A DNA stretch of 64,000 nt, taken from assembly GCA_029243025.1 (NCBI GenBank), contig JAQWSU010000010.1, forward strand, positions 105,814 to 169,813, read 5' to 3'. Positions 48,120 through 58,348 of this stretch are shown here, one piece after another. The DNA comes from Pirellulaceae bacterium. GTDB taxonomy: Bacteria; Planctomycetota; Planctomycetia; Pirellulales; Pirellulaceae. Below the pieces are notes generated by a model. It did no database searches, had not been told where the DNA came from, and saw only the letters and a program-made list of their open reading frames with translations. A program made the translations under genes and the position numbers. Each line of letters begins with the position of its first letter. Positions within the stretch are counted from its first letter, which is position 1.

Positions 48120-48836
48120 ATGCGACACGATGGACGAACGGCCGAGCAGTTGCGCCACATCGAGGTGCAACGCAATTTCACCCGCATGGCGGATGGCTGT
48201 TATCTCTTTTCAGCCGGAAATACCGTTGTCCTGTGCACCGCCAGCATCGAAGCTCGTGTCCCTCCCTGGTTGGCTGACTCCGGCAAAGGCTGGGTGACCG
48301 CTGAGTACAATATGCTCCCCGGCAGCACTAGCCCGCGAAAATCACGGGACCGGGGTGGCAAAGTTGACGGACGAACAACAGAAATCCAGCGACTCATCGG
48401 TCGAAGTTTGCGGGCAATCGTCGACCTCGAAGCGCTTGGCGAGCAAATGATTACCGTTGATTGTGACGTGCTTCAAGCCGACGGCGGAACGCGTACAGCC
48501 AGCATTACAGGTGCCTTCATGGCCTTGATCGACGCGATCGATCAACTTGATCCAGCACCAGCAAAATCGCCCATCAAGGATAGTGTGGCAGCCATCAGTG
48601 TAGGTGTCGTCGACGGACAACCCGTACTCGATCTTGATTACAAAGAAGATTTTGCAGCAACCGTTGACATGAACGTTGTCATGACAGGCAGCGGGCAATA
48701 CGTCGAAGTCCAAGGCACTGGCGAGGAGGCGACCTTCAGTGACGAAGAGTTCCAGCAGTTACTGAAATTGGCCCGCAGCGGCATCGGTCAACTCACCACA
48801 ATCCAGCGTGAACAATTGGGCAGCTCAAGATGGTAA
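48120..48836 (+). CDS. rph: Ribonuclease PH
   Basis: 238 residues, standard length. Key motifs: [76 protein letters not shown] (phosphate-binding Arg and Gly-Gly-Thr-Arg loop) and the final [16 protein letters not shown]. It trims tRNA 3' ends phosphorolytically. AAGGA lies 9-10 nt before the ATG. It is 52 bp after argF, likely in the same transcript. Confidence 0.96.
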   Translation: MRHDGRTAEQLRHIEVQRNFTRMADGCYLFSAGNTVVLCTASIEARVPPWLADSGKGWVTAEYNMLPGSTSPRKSRDRGGKVDGRTTEIQRLIGRSLRAIVDLEALGEQMITVDCDVLQADGGTRTASITGAFMALIDAIDQLDPAPAKSPIKDSVAAISVGVVDGQPVLDLDYKEDFAATVDMNVVMTGSGQYVEVQGTGEEATFSDEEFQQLLKLARSGIGQLTTIQREQLGSSRW

Positions 48837-49247
48837 CCAAGCGGACTCCCTCGCCAGAGCTTTCTACCGGCGAATTGTTCGCAGGTAAAAATCCATCCGT
48901 TTGACAGGCGCTGGCCCGAGTCAAACCGCCCCGCAACAGATTTCATTTGGCACTCTTCCGCCAAACCATTCCGCGAACAAGCCGGCCGTTTTCTGAAAAA
49001 TTTCTCCGCGGCGCGCAAAAACACCAGCCTCAACGGGCTCTAGGGTCCAATAGCCTGTCACCCCTGCAGGCAAGCGATTCGGCATCGAACGAAGGTAGAG
49101 ATTTCTCGAGATTTTTATGTGCCTCATCCAGCAAACTCGTTTTCAGAATCGGATCGTCGCGAAAAAGGTAGGATAATGCTGTTGAAAGATCATTGGGCTG
49201 CTACTTGGCAAACCGATTCAGCACAGATCGAGAGAAGAACTCAGACG
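48837..49247. other. Intergenic region, nothing recognised
   Basis: 411 bp before the large membrane protein. An alternative start of that gene at 49176 (AAGG seven nt upstream) would shorten the gap. No hairpin or convincing small gene. Confidence 0.4.
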
Positions 49248-52200
49248 ATGGAAGACCGGACATGTTTCTCTGCCTCCTGCTTATTCCTTGCCATCGCTCT
49301 GTTCGGGACAAGTGTCAGGTCAGCTGAAACGGACATACCTGCTCCTCTTCAGCCATGGGTGGACTGGGTGACTTCAGATACACCGGGTTACCAATGCCCG
49401 ACCATCTACAACCTGGCCGATCAGCCGATTTGTTTTTGGCCTTCTGAACTCCAACTAAAAGCCAAGGCCAATCGAGCATCTTGGTCGATCGATGTCCGCG
49501 TCTTTCAACGGTGTTGGATACCTTTGCCTGGCAGCGATCAGAACTGGCCGCTCAATGTGCAGTTGAACGGAGATCCGATTGCCGTCCTGCAACAAAACGG
49601 CAGGCCTGCGTTGCAACTTTCCCCTGGCGTTCACGAACTCGTTGGTGAATTCGTTTGGTCGGAAATTCCCCAACGAATCGCGATCCCAAGCGAGGTTGGC
49701 ATTCTGTCTTTGGAACTCGACGGTCAACCCGTTGCTCTCCCTAACTGGGATACGAGTGGCAACTTGTGGCTCAAGCGGCAACGGGCAGAAGTCGAGGACA
49801 AAGACTTGGTTTCAATCCAGGTCTACCGCGTCCTCGAAGACGGGATCCCCATCTGGTTGCAAACAGAAATTGAGCTGACCGTATCCGGTAAGAGTCGAGA
49901 AGAGGATTTAGGCTGGATTCTACCGAAAGGCTGGATTCTCACCCGACTTGAAAGCCCAATTCCCGTGGCGATCGATGAGGACGGTCAGATGCGGGCCCAG
50001 ATCCGCGCCGGCAAGTGGTCCATTCACGTCCATGCGTTTCGCACAGACGATCCGAGGGAAATTGGTTACTCAGCAACGACGCAGCCAATCACCAACTCGG
50101 AGTTGGTCGGCTTTCGGGCGAAGCCAAAATTTCGCTTGATCGAACTGGAAGGCGTGCGGCCGATCGATGCAACTCAAACGACTTTCCCAGCCGAGTGGCG
50201 TAATCTGCCAATTTATCAATGGGAAACAAGCAAACCTTTTCGTCTCATCCAAAAAAAAAGAGGGATGGGCAAACAAATGGCTTCAGGCCTCAACATGAAG
50301 CGACATTTCTGGCTCGATGAAAGTGGCAAGGGGCTCACGTTTCACGATCAGCTCCATGGCACTATTCAAGAAATCGGTCGACTCGACGTGGTTGCTGGCC
50401 AAGACCTGGGCTCGGTTCGCGTCAATGGCAAAGCCCAATTGATTACAACGGACCCCGAAACGGATGCCCAGGGCGTTGAAGTCCGTGTGCAAGACCTTCA
50501 TCTGGAAGCGATTGGTCGAGTCGAACGCACCGATGAGTTCTCTGCAACGGGCTGGAAAAGAGAAGCTGATTCGCTCAATATGACACTCACCCTTCCCCCC
50601 GGTTGGCGACTGCTTGCCCTCTTTGGTGCCGACGAAGTTTCAGGCGACTGGTTAACCTCCTGGACACTGCTCGACCTGTTCCTGCTGCTTATTTTCTCAC
50701 TAGCCATCTTTCGTTTATGGGGCATTCGGGCAGGAATCCTAGCTTTTCTGGCCTTTGGATTGGCCTACCAGGAACCCGGAGCACCTCGTTTGTTATGGCT
50801 ATTCTTGCTAATGCCAATAGCATTGCTTCGCGTTGTCCCATCTGGAAGTGACCGACGCTGGCTTATCGGCTGGAAGTACCTGGCAATCTTGTGCCTCGTT
50901 TTATGCCTCATCCCGTTTTTCGCCATCCAAATACAAAGCGTGATCTATCCGCAACTCGAGTTGCAGAACAACGGCTATGCTGCCAGAAGTATGCTCTCAC
51001 GAATCGGCGCTGTTCCCTTTTCGTCTGCGCGATACGGACGGACACTGATGCCCGCCGAAAATCAGATTTTTGATGAGGCGGCGAAACAAATCGACTCATC
51101 CAATGCACGTTTCCAAAGTTCGAATCTGCTTTTCGATCCGCAAGCAAAAATCCAAACCGGTCCAGGAAAACCACAATGGCGATGGAATCAAATCGAGATC
51201 CGCTGGAATGGTCCCGTTTCTGAGAAGCAGAAAATCCACCCCATCCTGATCTCGCTGCCAATCCATCGCTTGCTGACAGTGGTCCGGTTAGTTCTGCTGT
51301 TATCACTGGGAGCAATTGTGCTCGGCGTGGGGCCTCTGTTCAAGAAAGTATCCCCGCGCGCTGCTGCTGCCGTGATCACCATTGCCCTTTATTTACTGCC
51401 AACGTCGCTGCAAGCGCAAATCCCCGATCAGGCCATGCTTCAAGAGTTGCGCGAACGCCTGCTCAAGCCGTCTGATGCCTATCCGAATACCGCGGAAATT
51501 CCAACCGTTGACTTAAACCTTGCTGCAAATCGTGTCACGGTAACCTCGGAGATTCACACGGCGTTACAGGTTGCCGTTCCGCTTCCGGGACGTTTGCCTG
51601 AATGGTCCCCTGTTTCCGTGAAGGTCGCCAATTCACCCAATGCATTTGTGACTCGGCGAGATAATTACCTCTGGGTGGTCTTACCGGCAGGCGTCCATCA
51701 GGTGGAAATGCAAGCAATCCTGCCGGACACGGCCGAGTGGGAATGGACCTTTTTGCTCCAACCCAAGCGAGTCAACATCACCGCTCCCGGCTGGAATATC
51801 AGTGGCCTGAGCGCCAATGGAGTGCCGGAAAAGCAAATCTTTTTTTCCAAGCAACAAGTGGCGACGAGCGCCGCCGAAGCGAGTTACGATCGCAGAGATT
51901 TCAACTCGATCGTTGCCGTCGAACGGCAACTTGAGATTGGACTGATTTGGCAAGTTCATACCCAAGTAACACGTCTGTCGAAATCCGATAAAGCCTTATC
52001 TCTACAAATCCCTCTACTGCCAAATGAAAGCGTGTTGACAGCCAATGTCAACGTCGTCGACAGCTCGGTCAACGTCGCAATTCCAATGGAACAACAAAGT
52101 TTCAAATGGACAAGCGAATTACCAGTCGGTCAAGAAATTAGCTTGACGGCAAATAAAACCTCCCGTTGGATCGAACGTTGGTCCCTTGTCAATTCACCGG

Positions 52201-53279
52201 TCTGGAATTTCACGCAGATAGGCTTGCAACCCATCTACGAAACATCCGCAGACAACCTGATCCCCACTTGGCATCCCTGGCCCAATGAAAATGTCCTGCT
52301 GACATTCAGTCGGCCATCTGCCGTTGAGGGCGAGACGGTTACGATCAAACAAGTCGAACATCAAACATCCGTTGGACGCCGACAACGTAATACAGATCTC
52401 ACCATTGAGCTTGAATCCAGCCTGGCAACTGAATTCAAGATTGGCATCGACTCCCGTGCCAAAATCCTTGCAATCGTCATCGACAATCGCCAAATTCCGA
52501 TACGCTTTGATGAAGGACAATTGAGTGTCCCCGTAGGTCCAGGAAATCAAACAATCAAAATCTCCTGGAGCACACCAACAAAGATCGAAACACGCATCGA
52601 GACCGAAAGGATCGCATTGCCGTTGCCTGCTTCGAATGTTGAAACATCCATGGACGTGCCGGAAAGTCGATGGATTCTGTGGGCAACGGGGCCGAGACGT
52701 GGGCCCGCCGTTCGTTTTTGGTCCATTCTCGTCTTTGCAATAGTCGCAGCGTTGATTTTGGCAGGACTTCCCTTATCTCCGCTCCATCGTCTTGAATGGG
52801 TTTTACTCGCAATCGGCTTAACCCAAGTTCATTTGATGGTGGCTTTATCTGTGATTGGCTGGCTGTTTTTGCTTGCCTGGCGAGGTAAGCAAGATCCCGA
52901 CAAGATCCATTGGGCTGCTTTCAATCTGCTGCAACTGTTGCTGATCGGCACGACCGTTGTCGCGATGGTCAGCCTAACAATTGTGGTGGGACAAGGCTTA
53001 TTGGGTAACCCGGACATGTTTATCGAAGGTAACGCGTCCACAAGAACTCATCTCGTCTGGTTTCAACCGCTTACGGGACAAAACCTCCCACAGCCATTCG
53101 TCATTTCAATCTCAGTCTGGTTTTATCGACTTGCCATGCTCTGCTGGGCACTCTGGTTAGCGTCAGCCTTGCTCCGATGGCTCAGATTCGCGTGGACACA
53201 ATTCAACCACGGAGCTCGATGGCGACGGAAGAATCCCCGTCATCCAACCGCGCCAGTCCAAGTCGAAGTCGTCAAATAA
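49248..53279 (+). CDS. Very large membrane protein of unknown function
   Basis: 1343 residues from the ATG at 49248, chosen for its signal peptide (SCLFLAIALFGTSVRSAE); the ATG at 49176 has a better ribosome site and would add 24 residues. Architecture: about 440 residues of beta-rich exported sequence; a first membrane block (about 467-570, four or more helices); a short loop; a second block (about 667-724, two helices); another 430-residue exported beta domain; and a C-terminal block (about 1154-1314, about five helices). No enzymatic motif is evident, and Cys are few. The two exported halves look loosely alike (each with Trp-rich strands such as GWILPKGWILTRLESP), suggesting an internal duplication. 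I do not recognise the family. Confidence 0.85.
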   Translation: MEDRTCFSASCLFLAIALFGTSVRSAETDIPAPLQPWVDWVTSDTPGYQCPTIYNLADQPICFWPSELQLKAKANRASWSIDVRVFQRCWIPLPGSDQNWPLNVQLNGDPIAVLQQNGRPALQLSPGVHELVGEFVWSEIPQRIAIPSEVGILSLELDGQPVALPNWDTSGNLWLKRQRAEVEDKDLVSIQVYRVLEDGIPIWLQTEIELTVSGKSREEDLGWILPKGWILTRLESPIPVAIDEDGQMRAQIRAGKWSIHVHAFRTDDPREIGYSATTQPITNSELVGFRAKPKFRLIELEGVRPIDATQTTFPAEWRNLPIYQWETSKPFRLIQKKRGMGKQMASGLNMKRHFWLDESGKGLTFHDQLHGTIQEIGRLDVVAGQDLGSVRVNGKAQLITTDPETDAQGVEVRVQDLHLEAIGRVERTDEFSATGWKREADSLNMTLTLPPGWRLLALFGADEVSGDWLTSWTLLDLFLLLIFSLAIFRLWGIRAGILAFLAFGLAYQEPGAPRLLWLFLLMPIALLRVVPSGSDRRWLIGWKYLAILCLVLCLIPFFAIQIQSVIYPQLELQNNGYAARSMLSRIGAVPFSSARYGRTLMPAENQIFDEAAKQIDSSNARFQSSNLLFDPQAKIQTGPGKPQWRWNQIEIRWNGPVSEKQKIHPILISLPIHRLLTVVRLVLLLSLGAIVLGVGPLFKKVSPRAAAAVITIALYLLPTSLQAQIPDQAMLQELRERLLKPSDAYPNTAEIPTVDLNLAANRVTVTSEIHTALQVAVPLPGRLPEWSPVSVKVANSPNAFVTRRDNYLWVVLPAGVHQVEMQAILPDTAEWEWTFLLQPKRVNITAPGWNISGLSANGVPEKQIFFSKQQVATSAAEASYDRRDFNSIVAVERQLEIGLIWQVHTQVTRLSKSDKALSLQIPLLPNESVLTANVNVVDSSVNVAIPMEQQSFKWTSELPVGQEISLTANKTSRWIERWSLVNSPVWNFTQIGLQPIYETSADNLIPTWHPWPNENVLLTFSRPSAVEGETVTIKQVEHQTSVGRRQRNTDLTIELESSLATEFKIGIDSRAKILAIVIDNRQIPIRFDEGQLSVPVGPGNQTIKISWSTPTKIETRIETERIALPLPASNVETSMDVPESRWILWATGPRRGPAVRFWSILVFAIVAALILAGLPLSPLHRLEWVLLAIGLTQVHLMVALSVIGWLFLLAWRGKQDPDKIHWAAFNLLQLLLIGTTVVAMVSLTIVVGQGLLGNPDMFIEGNASTRTHLVWFQPLTGQNLPQPFVISISVWFYRLAMLCWALWLASALLRWLRFAWTQFNHGARWRRKNPRHPTAPVQVEVVK

Positions 53280-53812
53280 TTGCTCACAAGCATTCGCGCC
53301 AGACACCAAGTCGCATCATGACCGCACAGATTCCCCTGAAGCCGGGAGTCTCCAACGGTGGAACAGGACCCTATATGCCCGTGCGACGCTTGAGGCTCGA
53401 TCACCATTCTGTGTGACTCCTTCTAATCAAATCGGCTCGATAAATGTTCATGGCACGCAATCGGCCCCCGGCTCCTCCGAGTCAACAGGGCTTATCACCT
53501 CCCGCCAAAACTCGCAGCTCCCCCCCGGCTGGCGGCCAAACGATGTCCGAACACCGATCGACCGGCCAAGTAGGGAAGAGATCGCACCCACGAAGGGTGG
53601 ACTCCTTAAAGCCGCAAAACGGTTAAATTCTGCTTCAACGCCGCTTTTCCAGGCTTTTTGGCGGGCATCAGCGCGTTAGCAGGCGTCAGAAAAGCGGAAA
53701 TCCAGCCGTTCAAATCGCCAGAAAGTTGTTTGTTAAACTTCGCTGGTTGTGTAGGATGAACGTTGCACTCGCATCGGTACGCTGCCCAATCAATCAGCGA
53801 CGGGAATTCAAA
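53280..53812. other. Intergenic region with only doubtful small frames
   Basis: 533 bp. A Pro/Arg-rich 60-codon frame at 53444-53626 and a 32-codon frame ending at 53416 exist on the plus strand, but neither has a convincing ribosome site. A CACCC/GGGTG hairpin is present near 53586-53601. No clear gene. Confidence 0.4.
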
Positions 53813-55120
53813 ATGCTTAAATTTATTTGTTGGTCTACCGCTTTGTTTTTGGTAACAACTTGTATCAACTCAGCCCACGGTCAGTCTCGATTGATGGGTG
53901 ACAAGTACACAATCTCAGTTGCCAACTTCCCCGACAGTTTTGGCGTCACCTACGATCCGGTCATTGTGCCAAGGGGTCAGGACTTCTTTGATTTTGACAG
54001 CATTGAAAATGATGGTGATGAATGGAATGGTGGCGTGCCTGTGGAACTCACCTTTGATGGAATTGAGGAACAGGCGGGCGGACTGCTTGTAAACGAACGG
54101 ACCACTACTTGGGCTGGAAAAGATGGTGGAATTTTCGCCGTCCAAGCTTCAGGAATTGATGGCGAAACCGAATTCGATCTTCTGGACTGGGAAGTCGAAG
54201 GTGAAGTGATCGAATTCTCTTTCAAATCGGCAAATGGCGGTGCCTTGGCCAACGAAGCTAACGACAATAGTTTCTACTCGGTGTTAGGATTGGATTGGGC
54301 AAACTCCGACGAAGATGAAATGCCTTATTTCTTTGAACAAGGTTTCTATTTCTACTTTGGTAAAGACGGTGTTCCAACGAGTGGATACGCAGTTCAGTTG
54401 GAAGGAATCGGGCTACTGGTTGGTGAACATCCCTTCGACGAGTCAGTCGAAGAAGTGGTCTACATTGGTTACAGCCGCAATCAAGTGGAAGAGCTCACGA
54501 AGCCATATGAGGGCGGCTACCACATGACAGGCGGAACGACCCAACTCGATGCCGAGGCTTCCTGGAATCTCCTGTTGCAAACCGTCGGAATCGTTCCAAG
54601 CGGACAAAATGAGCTCTATTGGGGTATGTTAACTGAGCCACCTTCCGGTGACCCGATCGTTTTCGAAAACGGAGACACCGACCTGAACGGCGTGATCGAT
54701 GTTCACGACATCGACCTTTTGAGTAGTGCCGTACGGGACGGGTTGGTGGAAGATCGTTTTGACTTGAATGACGACGGGAAGGTCGACAGCGTCGACCGTG
54801 GAGTTTGGGTCGAAGATATCATGAACACTTGGTTTGGCGATTCCAATCTGGACGGCCAATTCAATAGTGGCGACTTCGTCTCCGTATTCACAGCCGGCGA
54901 ATACGAGGACTCGGATGCCGGCAACTCCACATGGGGAACTGGCGACTGGAACGGCGACAGCGAATTCGACAGTGCCGACTTCGTTCAAGCGTTCACAAAA
55001 AATGGATACGAAAGGGGTCTTCGTCCTTCCGTTGCAGCGGTTCCAGAGCCACAAAGCCTCGCAATCATTGGCTTAGTTTTGACCGTCGTTTCATTGCGTT
55101 CCCGACGACGACAGCCGTAA
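53813..55120 (+). CDS. Secreted protein with dockerin-like module and PEP-CTERM
   Basis: 435 residues from the ATG at 53813 (MLKFICWSTALFLVTTC gives the signal peptide; GGGAA lies seven nt upstream); the upstream in-frame region is not protein-like. An acidic beta-rich domain covers about 30-275. Then two EF-hand/dockerin-like units (GDTDLNGVIDVHDIDLL and GDSNLDGQFNSGDFVSVF with GDWNGDSEFDSADFVQAF) occupy about 285-405. VPEPQS, a hydrophobic stretch and RSRRR end the protein as a PEP-CTERM signal. The first domain is unrecognised. The module is shared with the genes at 3036 and 17887. Confidence 0.86.
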   Translation: MLKFICWSTALFLVTTCINSAHGQSRLMGDKYTISVANFPDSFGVTYDPVIVPRGQDFFDFDSIENDGDEWNGGVPVELTFDGIEEQAGGLLVNERTTTWAGKDGGIFAVQASGIDGETEFDLLDWEVEGEVIEFSFKSANGGALANEANDNSFYSVLGLDWANSDEDEMPYFFEQGFYFYFGKDGVPTSGYAVQLEGIGLLVGEHPFDESVEEVVYIGYSRNQVEELTKPYEGGYHMTGGTTQLDAEASWNLLLQTVGIVPSGQNELYWGMLTEPPSGDPIVFENGDTDLNGVIDVHDIDLLSSAVRDGLVEDRFDLNDDGKVDSVDRGVWVEDIMNTWFGDSNLDGQFNSGDFVSVFTAGEYEDSDAGNSTWGTGDWNGDSEFDSADFVQAFTKNGYERGLRPSVAAVPEPQSLAIIGLVLTVVSLRSRRRQP

Positions 55121-55181
55121 GCAGCCTAGTTGGAAGTGTGGAATCGAGAGAAATCAATTCCGGCGAGCGAGAATCGCTTCG

Positions 55182-56060
55182 TCAGGAGATGGCATCAGCC
55201 AGACGGTTATTCACCTGCTCGACCGCCTCGGCATGCACGGCGACGACGTTGTCGCGATTCTCCCAAGGGCGGTCTGGAAAACTCAACCGATTGGCATCCG
55301 CGTCATATTGGCCTAGGCGATAGCCCAAGTCACGAATCTGGCTAGCAAACTGATCTGCAGAGCTGTCGAAACGCTGTAAGAGGCGATCTTTCAACTCCAT
55401 CACCCAGACCGGTGGATTTCCAACAGCTAATGACTTGATCGCTCCCTGAAAGGCCAGCGGTTCAGCGCCTTCAATATCAATTTTCCCCATCGCGTAGCGA
55501 GTGTCCCCGATCATGTCATCAAGCGTTACGCAGGGCACCATTTCGGACTTTTCAGCTTCACCGTCCAACGAGAAGCGGTTAATCAGATTGGCAGACTGCA
55601 GAAAACTTGCTTCACCACTCTGCTCGCCAACGGCGGCAAACATCGTCTTCACCTGCGTTAATCCATTGAGTTTCACATTCTCATTAAGACGTTGAAACGC
55701 AACTTTCCCAGGCTCGAAGGCAAGCACTTTCCCCTCCGCACCTACGCGAGAAGCGGCCAACAAGGTATAGACGCCAATGTTTGCTCCCACGTCGACAAAC
55801 GCATCACCGGCACGTAAATACCGCATGGCAAAGTTACCATCGTCATAGTCGATCATGCCATTGGTATAGATCATCAACCCGCCACCTTGGCAATCGGGAT
55901 AACAACGCATTTTCATGTCGCCGTAAACAGAGATATCCCATGGGCGACGCACCACGCGTTTGTAGGCTTGCCAAGCTACGGCCGTGCCAACAGCCCGTAC
56001 GCGTCGGTCACGGTTGGCCGGATGTGACCAGACGAATTTCACAACGTCCAACGCGATCAT
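55182..56060 (-). CDS. FkbM family methyltransferase
   Basis: 292 residues. The SAM-binding motif AFVDVGANIGVYTLLAA is at about 87-103, the acidic loop LAFEPGKVAFQRLNENVKLNGL at about 113-134, and the FkbM-specific GKIDIEGAEPLAFQGA near 191-206. FkbM enzymes O-methylate polyketides, glycans and other metabolites. No glycosyltransferase or polyketide neighbour is present, so the substrate is open; exported polysaccharide modification is plausible but inferred. ATG start. Confidence 0.9.
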   Translation of the reverse strand: MIALDVVKFVWSHPANRDRRVRAVGTAVAWQAYKRVVRRPWDISVYGDMKMRCYPDCQGGGLMIYTNGMIDYDDGNFAMRYLRAGDAFVDVGANIGVYTLLAASRVGAEGKVLAFEPGKVAFQRLNENVKLNGLTQVKTMFAAVGEQSGEASFLQSANLINRFSLDGEAEKSEMVPCVTLDDMIGDTRYAMGKIDIEGAEPLAFQGAIKSLAVGNPPVWVMELKDRLLQRFDSSADQFASQIRDLGYRLGQYDADANRLSFPDRPWENRDNVVAVHAEAVEQVNNRLADAIS

Positions 56061-56593
56061 GGATTACCTTTATTGCAAGCTGAGCCAACGGAGAAATGCT
56101 TCTCAGGCCAGGGAAATCTATGCCATTCCAGCGGAATACGGCCCAACCGTCCACTATACACGGAAATAGAATCTGCTGACGACTGTTTCAAAACGTGACG
56201 TTGGATCGGACCTGCAGCAGCTTCTACATCCGTTACGGTTGGTCCAAGCCCACCCGTGATCTATTGCTGCAGTCATCCCCCCTGCTCTCTCTCTTTTCCT
56301 CATCGCCACTGGCTCCGCCACTATCGTCGTTTCAATCATCCGAAACCGTCGATTAACACAACCCCAACCACCCGTTGGAGCATTGGCTGCGGCAAACACT
56401 ATCTCAATTGAGCAGTTGCGATCGAGCTGGCTAGTTTGAAGGGTCACTTCGCAGCCTTACAAGCCGATCAAAACAGTTTTTACGTGCACCGCCCACGCAG
56501 CAAGCTTGCAGCAAACGAGGGGGAAACATGAGGCCTCTGAATCCATGAGGGTTCATTCAACATTCCCCCCAGCAGAAGGAAGAAGAACACCCA
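56061..56593. other. Intergenic region, nothing recognised
   Basis: 533 bp between two minus-strand genes. A 97-codon minus-strand frame at 56154-56447 has a composition unlike a real protein. AGCAAGCTTGC near 56500 is a short palindrome. Probably the FkbM promoter region. Confidence 0.45.
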
Positions 56594-57949
56594 TTACTCA
56601 GCCAACGACATTCGCAGTATTTCATGATCATTTCGGACGATCACGTGCTTGTTAGCAAAGGCCGGATGACACCAATTGACAATGCTATTTGCGAAACGTC
56701 GAACCCCATAGCCGGATTCCGTATCTGGTGTGATCAGTTTCGTACGATCCACCTCCTCAGGACCTTCCGGGCTGAACTTGACGATCAACAATTCGCCCTC
56801 GTCATTCATCATAAAATACCGATCGCCATTTGCGACGAAAAAGGCGGATCCCCAACGCCCCTGACGAGTCAGTTTGTCATTCACCCACAGTCTTTCGCCC
56901 GTCTTCAAATCGAGCCCACGAAATTCGCCGTAGCTACACGTACCGTAAAAGTAATCTCCCTGAATGATTGGTGTCGTGATCATCGCATGCAATCCATCGG
57001 TTTGCTGAGGTCGTTCACCTGTACCTTGGATGTGCCACAGCTGCTTGGCCGTCGGCTGATCGTCGGCTAATTCCACCAGCACGGATCCGCTGTAAAAAGA
57101 AGAAACCAAAATTTTGGACCCGCTTTTGACCGGCGTTGCAATCGACATACCGCTATTCACCTGTGTGGGAATCTCCCAATAGATTTCCCCGGTTTGCGGA
57201 TTCAATGACCGCAAGAATTGCGGATCCCAATAAATAAGTTGGCGGGTGCCGGCATGTTCGTAGATCACGAACTGGGAATAGCCTAACTCATAATTTGCGG
57301 GCAATGCGCTCCACACTTCCTCGCCCGTCATTTTGTTGAAAGCGCGGACTTGATCGCTGTTCTTTCCGCCTGTCGCGAAAATCACCAAGTCCCCATCAAC
57401 AATGGGTGCTGTGGAAGTTCCGAAAACGGGCAGCAACAAACCGTACTCTTTGCGACTGTCCTTCGACCAGATTAATTCGCCTGTGTTGATATCCAAGCAA
57501 CGAATGTGGCCAACCGATCCCAACGTGTACACTCGATCGCCATCGATGGTTGGAGTCGCTCGAGGCCCGGTTCGATAGGATCCCATGACCTCACGATAAT
57601 GCGTCTCCCAATCATTCGTCCACAACGTCTCACCCGTTTTCTCATCAAAACAGATGACCCGTTCGATCGCTTCGGCGATTTCCGTCTCCGGCTTCGGCCG
57701 ATAGTCCATCGTGATCACTTTCCCATCGGCAACAACCGGTCCTGAGTAGCCCGACCCAATCGGTCGCCGCCAACTAACTTTGAGTCCATCATCAGGAAAC
57801 TTCTGCAGGATTCCTTGCTCATGCCAAACGGCGAGTCGATCCTTGCCGCGCCATTCAAGCCAGTCGTCAGCACGCAACGGACCAGCAAGCAAACAACCTG
57901 TCACTAGCGACAAGCAAAGCAATCTTCGTTTTTCTTGGATCGTATTCAT
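56594..57949 (-). CDS. Secreted PQQ-type beta-propeller protein
   Basis: 451 residues from the ATG at 57949; this start gives the signal peptide (LLCLSLVTGCLLAGPLRADD). The mature part has at least six PQQ/WD-like blades (PVVADGKVITMDY, ERVICFDEKTGETLWTND, IRCLDINTGELIWSKD, VRAFNKMTGEEVWS, LRSLNPQTGEIYWE, GLDLKTGERLWVND). The opening WLEWRGKDRLAVWHEQGI is typical of planctomycete outer-membrane-associated PQQ-like proteins. PQQ-enzyme catalytic residues were not seen, so it is likely a BamB-like or binding propeller rather than a dehydrogenase. Confidence 0.88.
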   Translation of the reverse strand: MNTIQEKRRLLCLSLVTGCLLAGPLRADDWLEWRGKDRLAVWHEQGILQKFPDDGLKVSWRRPIGSGYSGPVVADGKVITMDYRPKPETEIAEAIERVICFDEKTGETLWTNDWETHYREVMGSYRTGPRATPTIDGDRVYTLGSVGHIRCLDINTGELIWSKDSRKEYGLLLPVFGTSTAPIVDGDLVIFATGGKNSDQVRAFNKMTGEEVWSALPANYELGYSQFVIYEHAGTRQLIYWDPQFLRSLNPQTGEIYWEIPTQVNSGMSIATPVKSGSKILVSSFYSGSVLVELADDQPTAKQLWHIQGTGERPQQTDGLHAMITTPIIQGDYFYGTCSYGEFRGLDLKTGERLWVNDKLTRQGRWGSAFFVANGDRYFMMNDEGELLIVKFSPEGPEEVDRTKLITPDTESGYGVRRFANSIVNWCHPAFANKHVIVRNDHEILRMSLAE

Positions 57950-58348
57950 TCGTTCGATAGACTCCCAATGGGTCCAGAGGATTGAACTTTGGCCTGATAT
58001 GTATCGCCTCATGACTTATTTCAACGGAAACCTTGCCAAGAGACAATCCATCTTCGTAACAAAATGCCTTCCAATTTCAGCTCAAAAGAATCTTGACTAC
58101 CGCGGCTTCAAACCTTCCCGTGCAAGGCACTACGATCCTATCCAAAAGGATTCAGTTACTCCGCCATCATCGTCAATCGATCTGATCATTAAGCGAAATG
58201 GCTGAGTTAGGAGATTGCCGTGGATGCCAGCAGGCCAGCGTAACACGGATCATCCTTGAATAAATGCGGAAACAGCGATTGCCCATGTTGCCGACAGCGA
58301 GCCTTGCTGGCCAACAGAAACACGAAGAATCCCCAAATTGCAGCCACC
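57950..58348. other. Intergenic region with possible gene remnants
   Basis: 399 bp. A 62-codon minus-strand frame (58207-58395) includes one hydrophobic segment but no ribosome site, and overlaps the dioxygenase relic. The plus strand upstream of 58349 may hold more decayed dioxygenase sequence, but it has no clear match in any frame. Confidence 0.4.

Noticed and set aside
53413..53679. Plus-strand 88-codon and overlapping 60-codon frames
   Set aside because: No ribosome site, composition typical of random GC-rich sequence, and no conserved motif visible; left as intergenic.
56154..56447. 97-codon minus-strand frame between FkbM and PQQ genes
   Set aside because: Cys/Arg-rich peptide without a signal, domain or ribosome site; looks like chance.
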